A DNA stretch of 64,000 nucleotides from Streptomyces orinoci. Lineage in GTDB: Bacteria > Actinomycetota > Actinomycetes > Streptomycetales > Streptomycetaceae. The translations under genes and the position numbers were made by a program. Of the stretch, positions 18,914 to 27,090 are shown piece by piece. Numbering within the stretch: position 1 is the first letter of the stretch; the number at the start of each line of letters is the position of its first letter. The stretch spans positions 62,001 through 126,000 of the forward strand of contig NZ_PHNC01000006.1 in NCBI RefSeq assembly GCF_003121295.1. Direction: 5' to 3'. A model generated the notes under the pieces. The model was given only the letters and a program-made list of their open reading frames with translations. It did not search any database and had not been told where the DNA came from.

Positions 18914-19522
18914 ATGCCCGCCGACCGGCCGCACGAGGCCGATAACGACATACTCGGCCACGCCTGGTGGGCCGTAACCCCGGAGCGCTGGAGCCTCCTG
19001 CAGTTCGAACCGGCCCATAACGAGGGCCTGCCCACCGACCGTTGGTGGAAAGACCGCAGAGACGTCCTGGAAACACTCATCCTCGCCCCAGGACCAATCG
19101 ACCACGGCTTCGCTCACTACCTCCTCGACCAGGAGACACAATTCCACCGCCACTGCTGGGGCTTCAGCCACAGCATCGAGATCGCCGCGCTACTGCTCGC
19201 CGAGCACCGCCGGCCCAACGACATCTGGCACCTATGGCAAGCGGTCACCACCAGCTTCGACACCTGGTGCGGCCTACCCCACCGACTTCTGCTCGCCGGA
19301 GGCGGAACAGCCCGCACAGTCGCCTACGTCGCCGGTTCCGGCCACGGCCAACGGCACAACCTGCTGGAGCACCTGCGCGAGATCCCCGAGACAACCGACG
19401 ACGACGTCACCGCGCTCATTGCCGAACGCCGCCGGCACTACACCGAACTCCTCACCGAGCTCCGGAATGTGGCGGTACAAGGCCCCCAGGAAGAGGATTT
19501 CGGCCCCCTTTCCAAGGGCTGA
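18914..19522 (+). CDS. Hypothetical protein, 202 aa
   Basis: A soluble, histidine- and tryptophan-rich protein with no recognised family. It contains WWAVTPERWSLLQFEPAHNE near the start, HRHCWGFSHSIEIAALLLAE in the middle and RRHYTELLTELRN near the end, mostly helical. ATG 18914 lacks a strong ribosome site. A short overlapping frame (18730-18945) could be a leader gene but is not convincing. It runs in the same direction as the two preceding hypothetical genes, with unrelated spacing, so an operon is unproven. Confidence 0.55.
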   Translation: MPADRPHEADNDILGHAWWAVTPERWSLLQFEPAHNEGLPTDRWWKDRRDVLETLILAPGPIDHGFAHYLLDQETQFHRHCWGFSHSIEIAALLLAEHRRPNDIWHLWQAVTTSFDTWCGLPHRLLLAGGGTARTVAYVAGSGHGQRHNLLEHLREIPETTDDDVTALIAERRRHYTELLTELRNVAVQGPQEEDFGPLSKG

Positions 19523-19628
19523 CTGCGGAGCATCACACCAACGTGACGAGAACCGGTGCCGTCCGGCCTGCCGCGGGCCCATTTTCTGCACTTGGCCGAG
19601 TGCCGGCCAGAGTACGGAGCCTACGGAG

Positions 19629-20132
19629 TTACCTGCCCGAGGCAGCGTCCTCGTCAGGGCTCAAGTCGTACTCATCGACGTCGATTTCGGCTCCGACCGC
19701 GTTGATGAAGTCCAGGACATGGCGGTCCAGATGCCAGCCGAAGAGATTGGGAGAGTCTGAATCGCCCGGCCGGTTACGTGACCGGCCCTGTTCGGTGTCG
19801 TTGAAGTAGCGCACGACCTGCAGGACCGCTCCGCCGCCGTCAATGGCCAGACGACTGACGAGTTCGGCGATGGGCTCCGTATGCGGTCGTAGCCTGTCGA
19901 GGAGGCAGGTGATCTGCTCATCGACCCGCAAGCCTGGTTCCCGGCAGACGATCTCCCAACGGTGGGCGACCGGCACCACTACCGGCTCCATGAAACGGCT
20001 GCCCCGCACGATCACCTTGTCAGGAGTGATCTTCAGCTGCGACGTCATCTCATCCGCAGAAGTGTGCTGACTAAATAGAGCGAAGTATGCGTATTGACGC
20101 AGGGGCATCCCCGAAGGATAACGGCCAGTCAC
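19629..20132 (-). CDS. DUF4279 domain protein
   Basis: The 167-residue product matches the DUF4279 pattern: an N-terminal RQYAYFALFSQHTSADEMTS, then a strand-rich middle (PVAHRWEIVCREPGLRVDEQ), and the terminal block LFGWHLDRHVLDFINAVGAE with IDVDEYDL. The fold is ferredoxin-like and the function is unknown; in actinobacteria these proteins often sit in accessory or toxin-immunity regions. ATG 20132 or ATG 20108 (MPLRQ) may be the start, the second giving the more typical length. Nothing downstream shares its direction closely. Confidence 0.75.
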   Translation of the reverse strand: MTGRYPSGMPLRQYAYFALFSQHTSADEMTSQLKITPDKVIVRGSRFMEPVVVPVAHRWEIVCREPGLRVDEQITCLLDRLRPHTEPIAELVSRLAIDGGGAVLQVVRYFNDTEQGRSRNRPGDSDSPNLFGWHLDRHVLDFINAVGAEIDVDEYDLSPDEDAASGR

Positions 20133-20331
20133 TGAACGCTGGATGAATAGGACGTACTTGCCCTCTTCGACGCAGGTGCAGACAGACCTGTATCGCCGCC
20201 GAAACGTGGTCGGGTCCCAAGTCCGACCACACGACCGTCGGCCACCGGCACCGTCGGCGGAACCGGCCGAAGCGCATCATCGTCTCTCCGGACACTCCCC
20301 GTGATCAAAAAAATCGACGGAGGACGCAACC

Positions 20332-20953
20332 ATGGCCGACAAAACCACCCGTACCTCTACATCACCCGCCACGGTGAAGCCACCGAGGACGAAAGCGCCT
20401 TGACCGACAACGGCCGCCAATAAGCAACACTGCTCGGCAAACGGCTCCGCCACAGCCCACTCTCGGTGATCCATCACAGCCCGCTCCCCCGCACCGAGCA
20501 GACCGCCCGACTGATCGGCGACCAGCTTGCCGGCGTTCCCCTCTCCCCTCGGAACTAGCCGGGGACTACATCCCCTGCCTCCCCACACGACAAGAGCTGC
20601 CTGCGAACACGGCCGGCGCCGTGCTGAACCATCTGGCCCAAATACCCGCCGAGGAAGGCGAAGAAGGCCGGCAGTTGGCCCGGAAAACACTGGCGCGATC
20701 CACCGGCCCCGCAGACGGCGACAATCCCCGCCATGAGCTGCTCGTCACCCACAACTTCCTCATCGGATGGCTCGTCCGGGCCGCCCTGGACGCTCCCAAG
20801 TGGCGCTGGCCGGGCCTCAACCACGCCAACGCAGCACTCACCGTCATCCGATACACACCAAACCGCCCCTCCTCCGTGCTTTTCTACAACGGCACCAGGC
20901 ACCTCCCCGACAAACTCCGACGGACCGGGCTGCCAACCGGCCTTCGCCTCTGA
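20332..20953 (+). pseudogene. Histidine phosphatase (phosphoglycerate-mutase-like), multiply broken
   Basis: ATG 20332 with GGAGGACG ahead opens MADKT, but the family start HPYLYITRHGEATED (the RHG phosphate-binding motif) is one frame off. In that frame a TAA falls at 20421 after LTDNGRQ, and a TAG at 20556 after SPLPRTEQTARLIGDQLAG. The rest, with ELLVTHNFLIGWLVRAALDA carrying the second catalytic histidine, is in a third frame to the TGA at 20953. Four pieces in the right order with at least three lesions mean a dead gene. The product would have been a 200-residue cytosolic phosphatase. Confidence 0.8.
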
Positions 20954-21079
20954 ACCCACCCCACGAACTTCCTTTGGATATACCGGTATTGGCAAGCTGG
21001 CATACAGGAGCGCTCAAGACCGTACTCAGCGATATCCCTTGAGCCAGTCGCGCAGGACCAGAGCACGAACACGCTCGAG

Positions 21080-21345
21080 GTCTGCCGTCGTCCGGCCCAC
21101 GGGCGAGGATGGCCTGGCCGTCGTCGCCGCGCAGCAAGACATTGCGTTTGGTCTTTGCTCCGGTGGCCCAGTTGTGCCGGATGGCCGCGGCCAGGGCGAG
21201 AAGACGTTGGCCGGTGTGGGCGAAAACTCCGGCCGACGTGCGGCCGCCGTGCTCTCCCAGGCTGAGCTGGCCCTTGAGGGTGTCGATGACCGCTTCGATC
21301 CGCTGGCGCACGCGGGCCGGCCTGCCATGCCAGGGGGTCGTCCTT
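21080..21345 (-). pseudogene. IS982-family transposase, C-terminal fragment
   Basis: On the minus strand RPARVRQRIEAVIDTLKGQL, SLGEHGGRTSAGVFAHTGQR and LLALAAAIRHNWATGAKTKR reproduce the end of IS982-type transposases, including the last catalytic acidic residue region (IEAVIDTLKGQL). The N-terminal and central parts are not adjacent. A matching N-terminal IS982 piece on the same strand lies 3 kb to the right (24359-24860), so the two may be halves of one split element. Confidence 0.7.
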
Positions 21346-21349
21346 GCGG

Positions 21350-21775
21350 TCGTGTGACCGTAGACCGTTGCGGCACCCCGCTCGCCGTGACGCTCACCGG
21401 GGGCAATCGCCACGACGTCACCCAGCTGCTGCCCTGCTGGACGCGATACCGCCGGTTCGAGGACTACGAGGTCGCCCGCGGTGCAGGCCCCGGCGGCTGT
21501 TCGCCGGCCGAGGCTAGGACTTCGACAAGTACCGCTGCCTGCTATGGAAGCGCGGCATCAAGCCGATGATCGCCCGACGCGGCGTCGCCCACGGTTCCGG
21601 ACTCGGCAAGGTGCGCTGGGTCGTAGAGCGCGCCTTCGCCTGGCTCCACCAGTTCAAGCGCCTCCGCACCCGCTACGAGCGACGCGCCGATCTCCACCAG
21701 GGGCTACTCGACCTCGCCTGCAGCATCATCTGCCTCCGGTGCCTTCGAAAGTCATTCTGAAACGCTTAGTAAGCC
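21350..21775 (+). pseudogene. IS5-family transposase, C-terminal fragment with element end
   Basis: The plus strand carries GTPLAVTLTGGNRHDVTQLL, then a frame change, KYRCLLWKRGIKPMIARRG and KVRWVVERAFAWLHQFKRLR to the stop after CLRKSF. These are the DDE-domain end of an IS5-family transposase. The N-terminal half is missing and the middle is frameshifted, so it is inactive. The stop lies inside GTCATTCTGAAACG (21751-21764), the likely terminal repeat of the element. The same 14 bases recur at 24340. Confidence 0.7.
21751..21775. repeat. Direct repeat copy A (IS5-type element end)
   Basis: GTCATTCTGAAACG followed by a partly matching CTTAGTAAG. Copy B at 24340-24363 has the same 14 bases followed by ATCAGTTAG. 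Between them lie the lipoprotein, secreted protein and TetR genes. Confidence 0.6.
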
Positions 21776-21875
21776 TGCCTGAGCGGCAGTTGACCAACTC
21801 AGCCTCGCCCGCACGGCACCACGCGGGCGCTATGCCCTGCCGTACCCTCGCCGCCGGGGCGAGCCCGCGCGGTTC

Positions 21876-22790
21876 TCAGCTGCTCTGTCCCAATGCCTTG
21901 CGGGCAGCGGCCAGTTGCTGCCGCTCGGCGGTGCGGTCGCGGTCGAGTTCCGCCTGGTGTGCCTGGATCTGCTGCTGCTGGTAGGCGGCGTCCACCGCGT
22001 ACCAGGTGCCGATCAGGTTGGTCTGCCGCTTGCAGGCGATGTCGGCCTGGGCGGTGGCGATCTCCTGCGGCCCGGCGGTGGGCGAGCCTCGCCAGCGCGG
22101 GTCGTTGTAGGCGTCCATCGGCGAGGCGTAGCTGTAGCCGGCGGTCTTCATGCAGGCGGACCAGGCGGTGAAGGCGGCCTTGACCCGGTTGTCGTCGGCG
22201 GACTTGATGTAGCTGCGGGAATTGATCTGCTCGCCGATCGGCGAGGAGCCAAAGGGCGCGCCGCCGGTGAGTTGAGTCTGGGCGGCCCGGCGGCAGTTGA
22301 ACACCGTGGTGCGTTGGTCGACCGGCAGGGAGGGCAGGTTGTCGGTCGGCACCTTGCCCCCGTCCGGCGCGGCCGGGTTGTGGTAGCCGTCCTTGGCGGC
22401 GGCGGCCGGGTCTGCCGGTCCGTAGCGGCGCGGCACTTCACTGCCGCTGCGCAGGTTGGTGAGGGCGGCCGGCGTCGGGAACGTGATGCCGTGGTGCTGG
22501 ATGCAATCGGCGGCCAGCACCCAAGTGGCGTGGTTCAGCTGGGCGTTCTCCGCCGGGGTGAGCACGTACTTCTCGATCGGCAGGCGCAGGGTGCTCAGGT
22601 CGGTCGGGGCGGCGGACGGGACGGCCGCGCTGGGTATGGCCGAGATGTCCGCCAGGGTCGGTGCGGCGGCCGCGGGGTACGGAGAGGCCGCCGGGTGGCT
22701 GGGGCCCGCGCAGCCGGCCAGCAGGGCGCCGAGCGCCGTGACGACGAGCACGGCGTATCCGGCGGACACGCGGTGAGGGGAGCGCGGCAC
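21876..22790 (-). CDS. Secreted lipoprotein of unknown function
   Basis: The 304-residue product has a lipoprotein signal: a short basic start, hydrophobic GYAVLVVTALGALLAGCAG with a clear LAGC lipobox, then a proline/alanine-rich linker. The mature part contains four conserved-looking cysteines (in AADCIQHHG, FNCRRA, AWSACMKTAG and DIACKRQ) and a long C-terminal helix rich in Q, A and E. It should be tethered outside the membrane. Homologues in streptomycetes are common but unnamed. Start GTG 22790; GTG 22766 is an alternative. Its neighbour to the right on the same strand is another exported protein. Confidence 0.75.
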   Translation of the reverse strand: MPRSPHRVSAGYAVLVVTALGALLAGCAGPSHPAASPYPAAAAPTLADISAIPSAAVPSAAPTDLSTLRLPIEKYVLTPAENAQLNHATWVLAADCIQHHGITFPTPAALTNLRSGSEVPRRYGPADPAAAAKDGYHNPAAPDGGKVPTDNLPSLPVDQRTTVFNCRRAAQTQLTGGAPFGSSPIGEQINSRSYIKSADDNRVKAAFTAWSACMKTAGYSYASPMDAYNDPRWRGSPTAGPQEIATAQADIACKRQTNLIGTWYAVDAAYQQQQIQAHQAELDRDRTAERQQLAAARKALGQSS

Positions 22791-22911
22791 GGCAGTTGGG
22801 GTCCTTCCTGGGGCAGGGGGCGTGGCTGCCGGGCCGGCCGCGGTTGCGCGAGCGGCCGGCCCGGCGAGATCGGTGCATGACCGACGGCCACCAGCCGTCA
22901 GCCGGCGACGA

Positions 22912-23358
22912 TCACGAGTAGGGGGTGGTCGAGTACGAGGCCTCGTTGTTGCGGGTGACCTGCAGGTCGCCGGCATTGAGCGGGTAGACCACGTCGTAGG
23001 CGCCCCATCCGTAGGCCTTGCTGTTGACATACACATAGATGTCCTGGGAGCCGGTGTTCGTAATCCAGGCCGCGGCATTCTTGACGGGCAGGCCGTCACC
23101 GTTCCACTGGTAGGAGTTATTGAACGCGCCGAGGCCGAAGACCGCGCCGGCCAGGTCGGTCTGCTCGGAGGCGTTCGACCTGAACCAGGCGCCCTCGCCG
23201 CCGGCGTTGTACGACATACAGACTCGGTAGGTGCAAAGGCCCCGGTCTGATCCACCCGAGATGACGTCGGCACTGGCCGGGGTGGCGAGGGCCACGGTGC
23301 CGGCGGCGAGGCCGGCCGTGGCGGCGAAGAGCGCGATCTTGCTGCGCAGAGCGGACAT
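22912..23358 (-). CDS. Small secreted protein, 148 aa
   Basis: A Sec signal peptide (SALRSKIALFAATAGLAAGT, cleavage near PASA-DV) leads to a mature domain of about 115 residues with two close cysteines (GLCTYRVCMSYN) and aromatic/Asn-rich strands such as AFNNSYQWNGDGLPVKN. The pattern recalls small extracellular proteins of the peptidase-inhibitor or crystallin type, but I cannot place it firmly. ATG 23358 with AAAGG ahead. The gene is divergent from a TetR regulator 256 bases away, which may control it. Confidence 0.7.
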   Translation of the reverse strand: MSALRSKIALFAATAGLAAGTVALATPASADVISGGSDRGLCTYRVCMSYNAGGEGAWFRSNASEQTDLAGAVFGLGAFNNSYQWNGDGLPVKNAAAWITNTGSQDIYVYVNSKAYGWGAYDVVYPLNAGDLQVTRNNEASYSTTPYS

Positions 23359-23613
23359 GGCGCTGCCTTTCTGAACTGTCGTTGAGGATGATGCTTTGGA
23401 GAAAGGGTTATGACGACTCGTCTGCTGCGGCGGGAGCCCTGTTCGGGGCTCTTGGCCCATGGACACTGGCCGCGGGCATGACGCGAGCGGGAGCGGCGAG
23501 AAACACCCTGCGGTGACCGGCCGGAACTCGCCTCCAACTGAATGGTTGGAGTTTGGCACGACGGCCTCTGCACGTCCAAATAGTTAGTCAGGTTTCGCCG
23601 TTAGACTGCCTAT

Positions 23614-24195
23614 ATGGCCTGGGACACGGAGAAGACCAAGCGCCTGCTGCTCGAAGCCGCGATGGAGGAGTTCGCCGCGCGCGGCCCCGAGGGTGCCCGG
23701 GTGGATCGGATCGCCAAGTCGGCGGGCGTCAACAAGGAGCGGATCTACCAGTACTTCGGCAACAAGAAGCAGCTCTTAGCCGCGGTCATCGACCACGAAC
23801 TCGCCCTGGTGATGGCCGAGGCGTCGCCATCGCCGACGGACTGCAGCGGGCTGGGCGACTTCGCCGGACAGCTCTTCGACTGGCACTCGGCCAACCCCAA
23901 CTTCCTCCGCCTGCTGCACTGGGAGGGCCTCCTGGTAGAGCCCACTCCGACCGCACGGGACTGCGAGCGAGCCGCCTACTATGCCGGGCGCGTCGCCGCG
24001 ATCGCCCAGGCCCAACGGGTCGGCCGGATCGACGCCGAACTCCCGGCCGCCCACCTGCTGTTCGCCGTGTTCGCACTCTCCGCCTGGTGGTTCACCGCGC
24101 CGAAGGTAGTCGCGATGCTGATGGCCGACCTGCCCGAGGACAGCCCGGCCGCCCGCCGCGCGGCCCTGGTCGCCCTCGCCGACCGGCTGGGCTGA
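23614..24195 (+). CDS. TetR-family transcriptional regulator with a TTA codon
   Basis: A 193-residue repressor. The HTH is ARVDRIAKSAGVNKERIYQY followed by FGNKKQLLAAVIDHE, then an all-helical ligand domain. Leucine in KKQLLAAV is encoded by TTA at 23776-23778, the rare codon read by the bldA tRNA in Streptomyces, so translation may be restricted to late growth. Divergent from the small secreted protein; the 256-base gap is AT-rich near 23577-23610 (AAATAGTTAGTCAG) and may hold the operator. It lies within the segment bounded by two IS5-type end repeats. Confidence 0.88.
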   Translation: MAWDTEKTKRLLLEAAMEEFAARGPEGARVDRIAKSAGVNKERIYQYFGNKKQLLAAVIDHELALVMAEASPSPTDCSGLGDFAGQLFDWHSANPNFLRLLHWEGLLVEPTPTARDCERAAYYAGRVAAIAQAQRVGRIDAELPAAHLLFAVFALSAWWFTAPKVVAMLMADLPEDSPAARRAALVALADRLG

Positions 24196-24339
24196 CCGGT
24201 CGGCGTCGTCCTCGGGGAGTTTCCGGGCGAGGCACGGCCCCACCGACATCGACGACAGCCAGGGCCGCTGAGATGCAAGGACCGGGCCCGTCCCCACGAT
24301 GGCCGCGGCGGACACCTGTGAGGACGACCGCCGTAGCAG

Positions 24340-24363
24340 GTCATTCTGAAACGATCAGTTAGG
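24340..24363. repeat. Direct repeat copy B (IS5-type element end)
   Basis: Second copy of GTCATTCTGAAACG, in the same orientation as 21751. It directly abuts the IS982 N-terminal fragment, whose frame ends at 24359 inside this repeat. Confidence 0.55.
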
Positions 24364-24860
24364 CCGTGGTCACCGGATACGGGCGCAGGCCCCAGAAGAA
24401 GCGGGAGTGGCTGCGGCAGTAGCCGTACCCGGCGTGCGCGGCCAGTGCGGAGCGTTTGGCTGTCTCCCGGGAGGCTGCGCAGGGCAGTGAGGTGGAGCCG
24501 ATCAGCCGCAGGTTGTCGTGCCAGGTGGGTATCTGCCCCGCCAGAGCTTCGATGATCCAGGAGATCAGCGGCCTGGCCGCGCCAAGGCGGTTGGCGTAGG
24601 CCCGAGTGCTGCGGCAGGTAACGGAATAGATGCCGTGCCGGGCATGGGCGAAACGGATCCAGTGCCGGGTGGACGGGAAGCCGAGCAGGACCTGGGCGAC
24701 GGCCCGGCACAGTAGCTCCGCGTCCGTCAGTTTCAGGGGTCGCCCAATCCGGCGACTTGGAGCCACATGTTCATCGATGAACACCTCCACCAGTGCCGCC
24801 GGAAGGGCGTCAACGACGGGCTCCAGGTCGTCGAGAACTGGAACTCCGCCAACCACGACC
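24359..24860 (-). pseudogene. IS982-family transposase, N-terminal fragment
   Basis: The minus strand encodes FIDEHVAPSRRIGRPLKLTD, ELLCRAVAQVLLGFPSTRHW, AARPLISWIIEALAGQIPTW and RSHSRFFWGL, the N-terminal two thirds of an IS982 transposase. The normal active-site segment VDSTP reads IGSTSLP here, so the first catalytic aspartate is lost. The frame ends at a TAA created at the junction with an IS5-type end repeat, so the protein is truncated before the second catalytic residue. Confidence 0.75.
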
Positions 24861-25101
24861 TGTTCTACGGCAAGAACGGCGACCCGACCGGCTCCGGCGG
24901 CGGTCAGAGTGCACTGCCCAGTCGGCAGGCTCCCGGGCAGGCCCGGTCTGAACGACCGCCGGCTCTTACCGCTCCGGTGCGACCACAGCAACTTCCTCGG
25001 TCGCTGGTCCTGCACCCGGCCTCCGGCACCACGCCTGCGACAGTGGCGCGACCCGACCGCATGGCACGGGAACGCAAAGAGCCGTACGCATTTCTGGCAC
25101 G

Positions 25102-25755
25102 TCAGGGGATCTGGGCCTCGATGTGGGCGAGTTGGGCGGCGAGAATTTCCTCGAATGCGACATGGCGGTCCGCTCCTAGGGGGCGGACATCGCGGGCAAA
25201 GTGGGCCAGGGCGGGGAAGCGTTCGGGATCGGCGCCGAACACCGCGACGCGGAACTGTTCAATGCCCTGTTCGTACTCCTTGGGAGCAATGGTGCTGATA
25301 CCGGCCTCGGAGGCGATCAGCGCGGCCAGGAGAATCACGAGGCGGTGGTATCGCACCGGGACTTCCTCATCGGGCAGGCCGGACACGCGCAGGGCCTGCA
25401 GCAGCTCCTCCATGACCAATCGGGACCCGGTGCCGCCGGACGCATAACGTCCCCAGACCACGGCGAGTTGAGGCTGCTCACCGAAGGCCACGCGCAAGCG
25501 CACGGCCAGGGCGGTGATGCGCTGCTTCCAGTCGCCCTCGGGACGGTAGCCGTCCATGGCGGCCAGCAGGACCCGGTCGGCAACCGCGCGCAACAGCTCG
25601 GTCTTGTTGCGGAAGTGCCGGTAGAGGCTGGAGGAGTCGGTCCCTAGCGCTGCGGCGAGTTTGCGCACGCTGAATGACTCGGCGTCGCTCGTACGCAGCA
25701 GCTCCGCCGCCGTATCCAGGATCTCCTCGGTCGACCACCGCCTGCGGCCAGTCAT
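25102..25755 (-). CDS. TetR-family transcriptional regulator
   Basis: A 217-residue protein with a clear N-terminal HTH (FSVRKLAAALGTDSSSLYRH then FRNKTELLRAVADRV) and a TetR C-terminal ligand domain. It is divergent from the alpha/beta hydrolase at 25900, with 144 bases between the starts. This gap holds a perfect palindrome that is the likely operator, so the regulator should repress the hydrolase and itself until a substrate-like ligand binds. ATG 25755 gives the usual short N-terminal arm (TGRRRWSTEEIL). Confidence 0.9.
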   Translation of the reverse strand: MTGRRRWSTEEILDTAAELLRTSDAESFSVRKLAAALGTDSSSLYRHFRNKTELLRAVADRVLLAAMDGYRPEGDWKQRITALAVRLRVAFGEQPQLAVVWGRYASGGTGSRLVMEELLQALRVSGLPDEEVPVRYHRLVILLAALIASEAGISTIAPKEYEQGIEQFRVAVFGADPERFPALAHFARDVRPLGADRHVAFEEILAAQLAHIEAQIP

Positions 25756-25811
25756 CTCGCTCCCCTCGTCCGGACTCAGCCTAACCTATGCACTCACCTA
25801 TGCACTTGCTG

Positions 25812-25830
25812 ATGCACGCACCGCGTGCAT
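25812..25830. promoter_or_regulatory. Candidate TetR operator palindrome
   Basis: ATGCACGC-ACC-GCGTGCAT is a perfect 8-bp inverted repeat with a three-base centre, placed between the divergent tetR and hydrolase genes. Half-site-like ATGCAC also occurs twice just to its left (near 25788 and 25800). Size and position fit a TetR dimer site. Confidence 0.65.
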
Positions 25831-25899
25831 TAATGGAGGCAACGCACTGTCCGTTCACAACGACACACCCGGCATCCGGCTGGGCGGGGAGAAGGACAT

Positions 25900-26862
25900 A
25901 TGAGTGAGACCACTACCGCGGCACGGCCCGAGGAGCCGGACTTCTCGGCGATCACGGCCGAGGAACTGCGCGCCTACAGCGACGCGGAGAACCGCTGGCG
26001 GGCCTCTGGCACGGCTCGGGCAATGCTCGGGGAACCGGATCCCGGCGCCGCGATCGTCTGGCAGCAGGTGCCGCTGCCCGGCCGCGACCTCCCGGTCCGG
26101 GTCTACAGGCCGGCCCCAACGGGAGGCAGCGAAGCCGGTACCCAGACCGATCTGCCGCTTGTGGTCCATGTCCATGGAGGCGGCTTCGTAGGCACGGCGG
26201 CGCAGTGCGACTGGACCAACAGCCACCTCGCAGCGGGGCTGCCCGCCCTCGTCGTCTCGGTTGAGCACCGCCTCCTCGCCCCCGGCAGCCCGCTCGCCAA
26301 CGCTGCGGACGACGGCTGGGATGTGCTCCAGCACGTGGTGCGGCACGCCGCGCGGTGGGGCGCCGACCCGGCGCGCGTGGCCGTCTTCGGTGAGAGCTGC
26401 GGCGCGCTCATCAGTGCGCTGACGGCCATCCGAGCCAGGAAGGCCGGCTTGGAGCTCAAGGCGCAGGTGCTGGTCAACCCCGTGGTCGATGTGACCAAAA
26501 CGATGTTCGACCATCCCTCGATCGTCGAGTACGCATACAGCCCGACCCGGGCCCTGCCGCAACTGCAGCTCATACGGCGGCTCGCCGTTCCGCCGGGAGC
26601 CGACGCCCGCGCGGTCTCACCGCTGTACGCAGACGACCTGAGCGGGCTCGCCCCGGCGCTCGTGGTGGTACCCACCCGGGATGCGGTCGCCGACCACGGC
26701 CGCCGCTACGCCGAGCAGTTGCGCAAGGCAGGGACCCCCGTGCGGCTTTCCGAATACCCGGGAGCAAGGCATGCGTTCCTCACCTTGCCCGGCGTGGAAC
26801 CACAGGCCGATACCGCCCAGGCGGAGATCCTCGCATTCCTCCGCGCAACCCTGGAAAAGTGA
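25900..26862 (+). CDS. Alpha/beta hydrolase of the HSL (hormone-sensitive lipase) family
   Basis: A 320-residue esterase/lipase-type enzyme. VVHVHGGGFVG supplies the oxyanion HGGG, VFGESCGALIS the nucleophile serine in GxSxG, and ARHAFLTLPG the catalytic histidine; the aspartate is probably in PTRDAVAD. It would hydrolyse short-chain esters in the cytosol, with the natural substrate unknown. ATG 25900 has GGAGAAGGA just upstream. The divergent TetR gene and the palindrome between them suggest substrate-induced expression. Confidence 0.88.
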   Translation: MSETTTAARPEEPDFSAITAEELRAYSDAENRWRASGTARAMLGEPDPGAAIVWQQVPLPGRDLPVRVYRPAPTGGSEAGTQTDLPLVVHVHGGGFVGTAAQCDWTNSHLAAGLPALVVSVEHRLLAPGSPLANAADDGWDVLQHVVRHAARWGADPARVAVFGESCGALISALTAIRARKAGLELKAQVLVNPVVDVTKTMFDHPSIVEYAYSPTRALPQLQLIRRLAVPPGADARAVSPLYADDLSGLAPALVVVPTRDAVADHGRRYAEQLRKAGTPVRLSEYPGARHAFLTLPGVEPQADTAQAEILAFLRATLEK

Positions 26863-27090
26863 CGGAGGAGCGAGGTTCTCCATCCATGGGCCTGACGGCA
26901 ACCAGCGGTCTCCCGACTCGGCCTCGGTTGCATAAGCATGGCCGGCGCCTACGGCCCCACTGACCCATACGAGGCCGGGCCATTGCGCTGGAAGCCCTCG
27001 TTTTGAGGCGTCGCCATGTTGGAACAGCCTTCCTGACTACGGCATTTCACCCAGTACTGAACGGCGACGAGACAAGACGGGGGCAACAAA

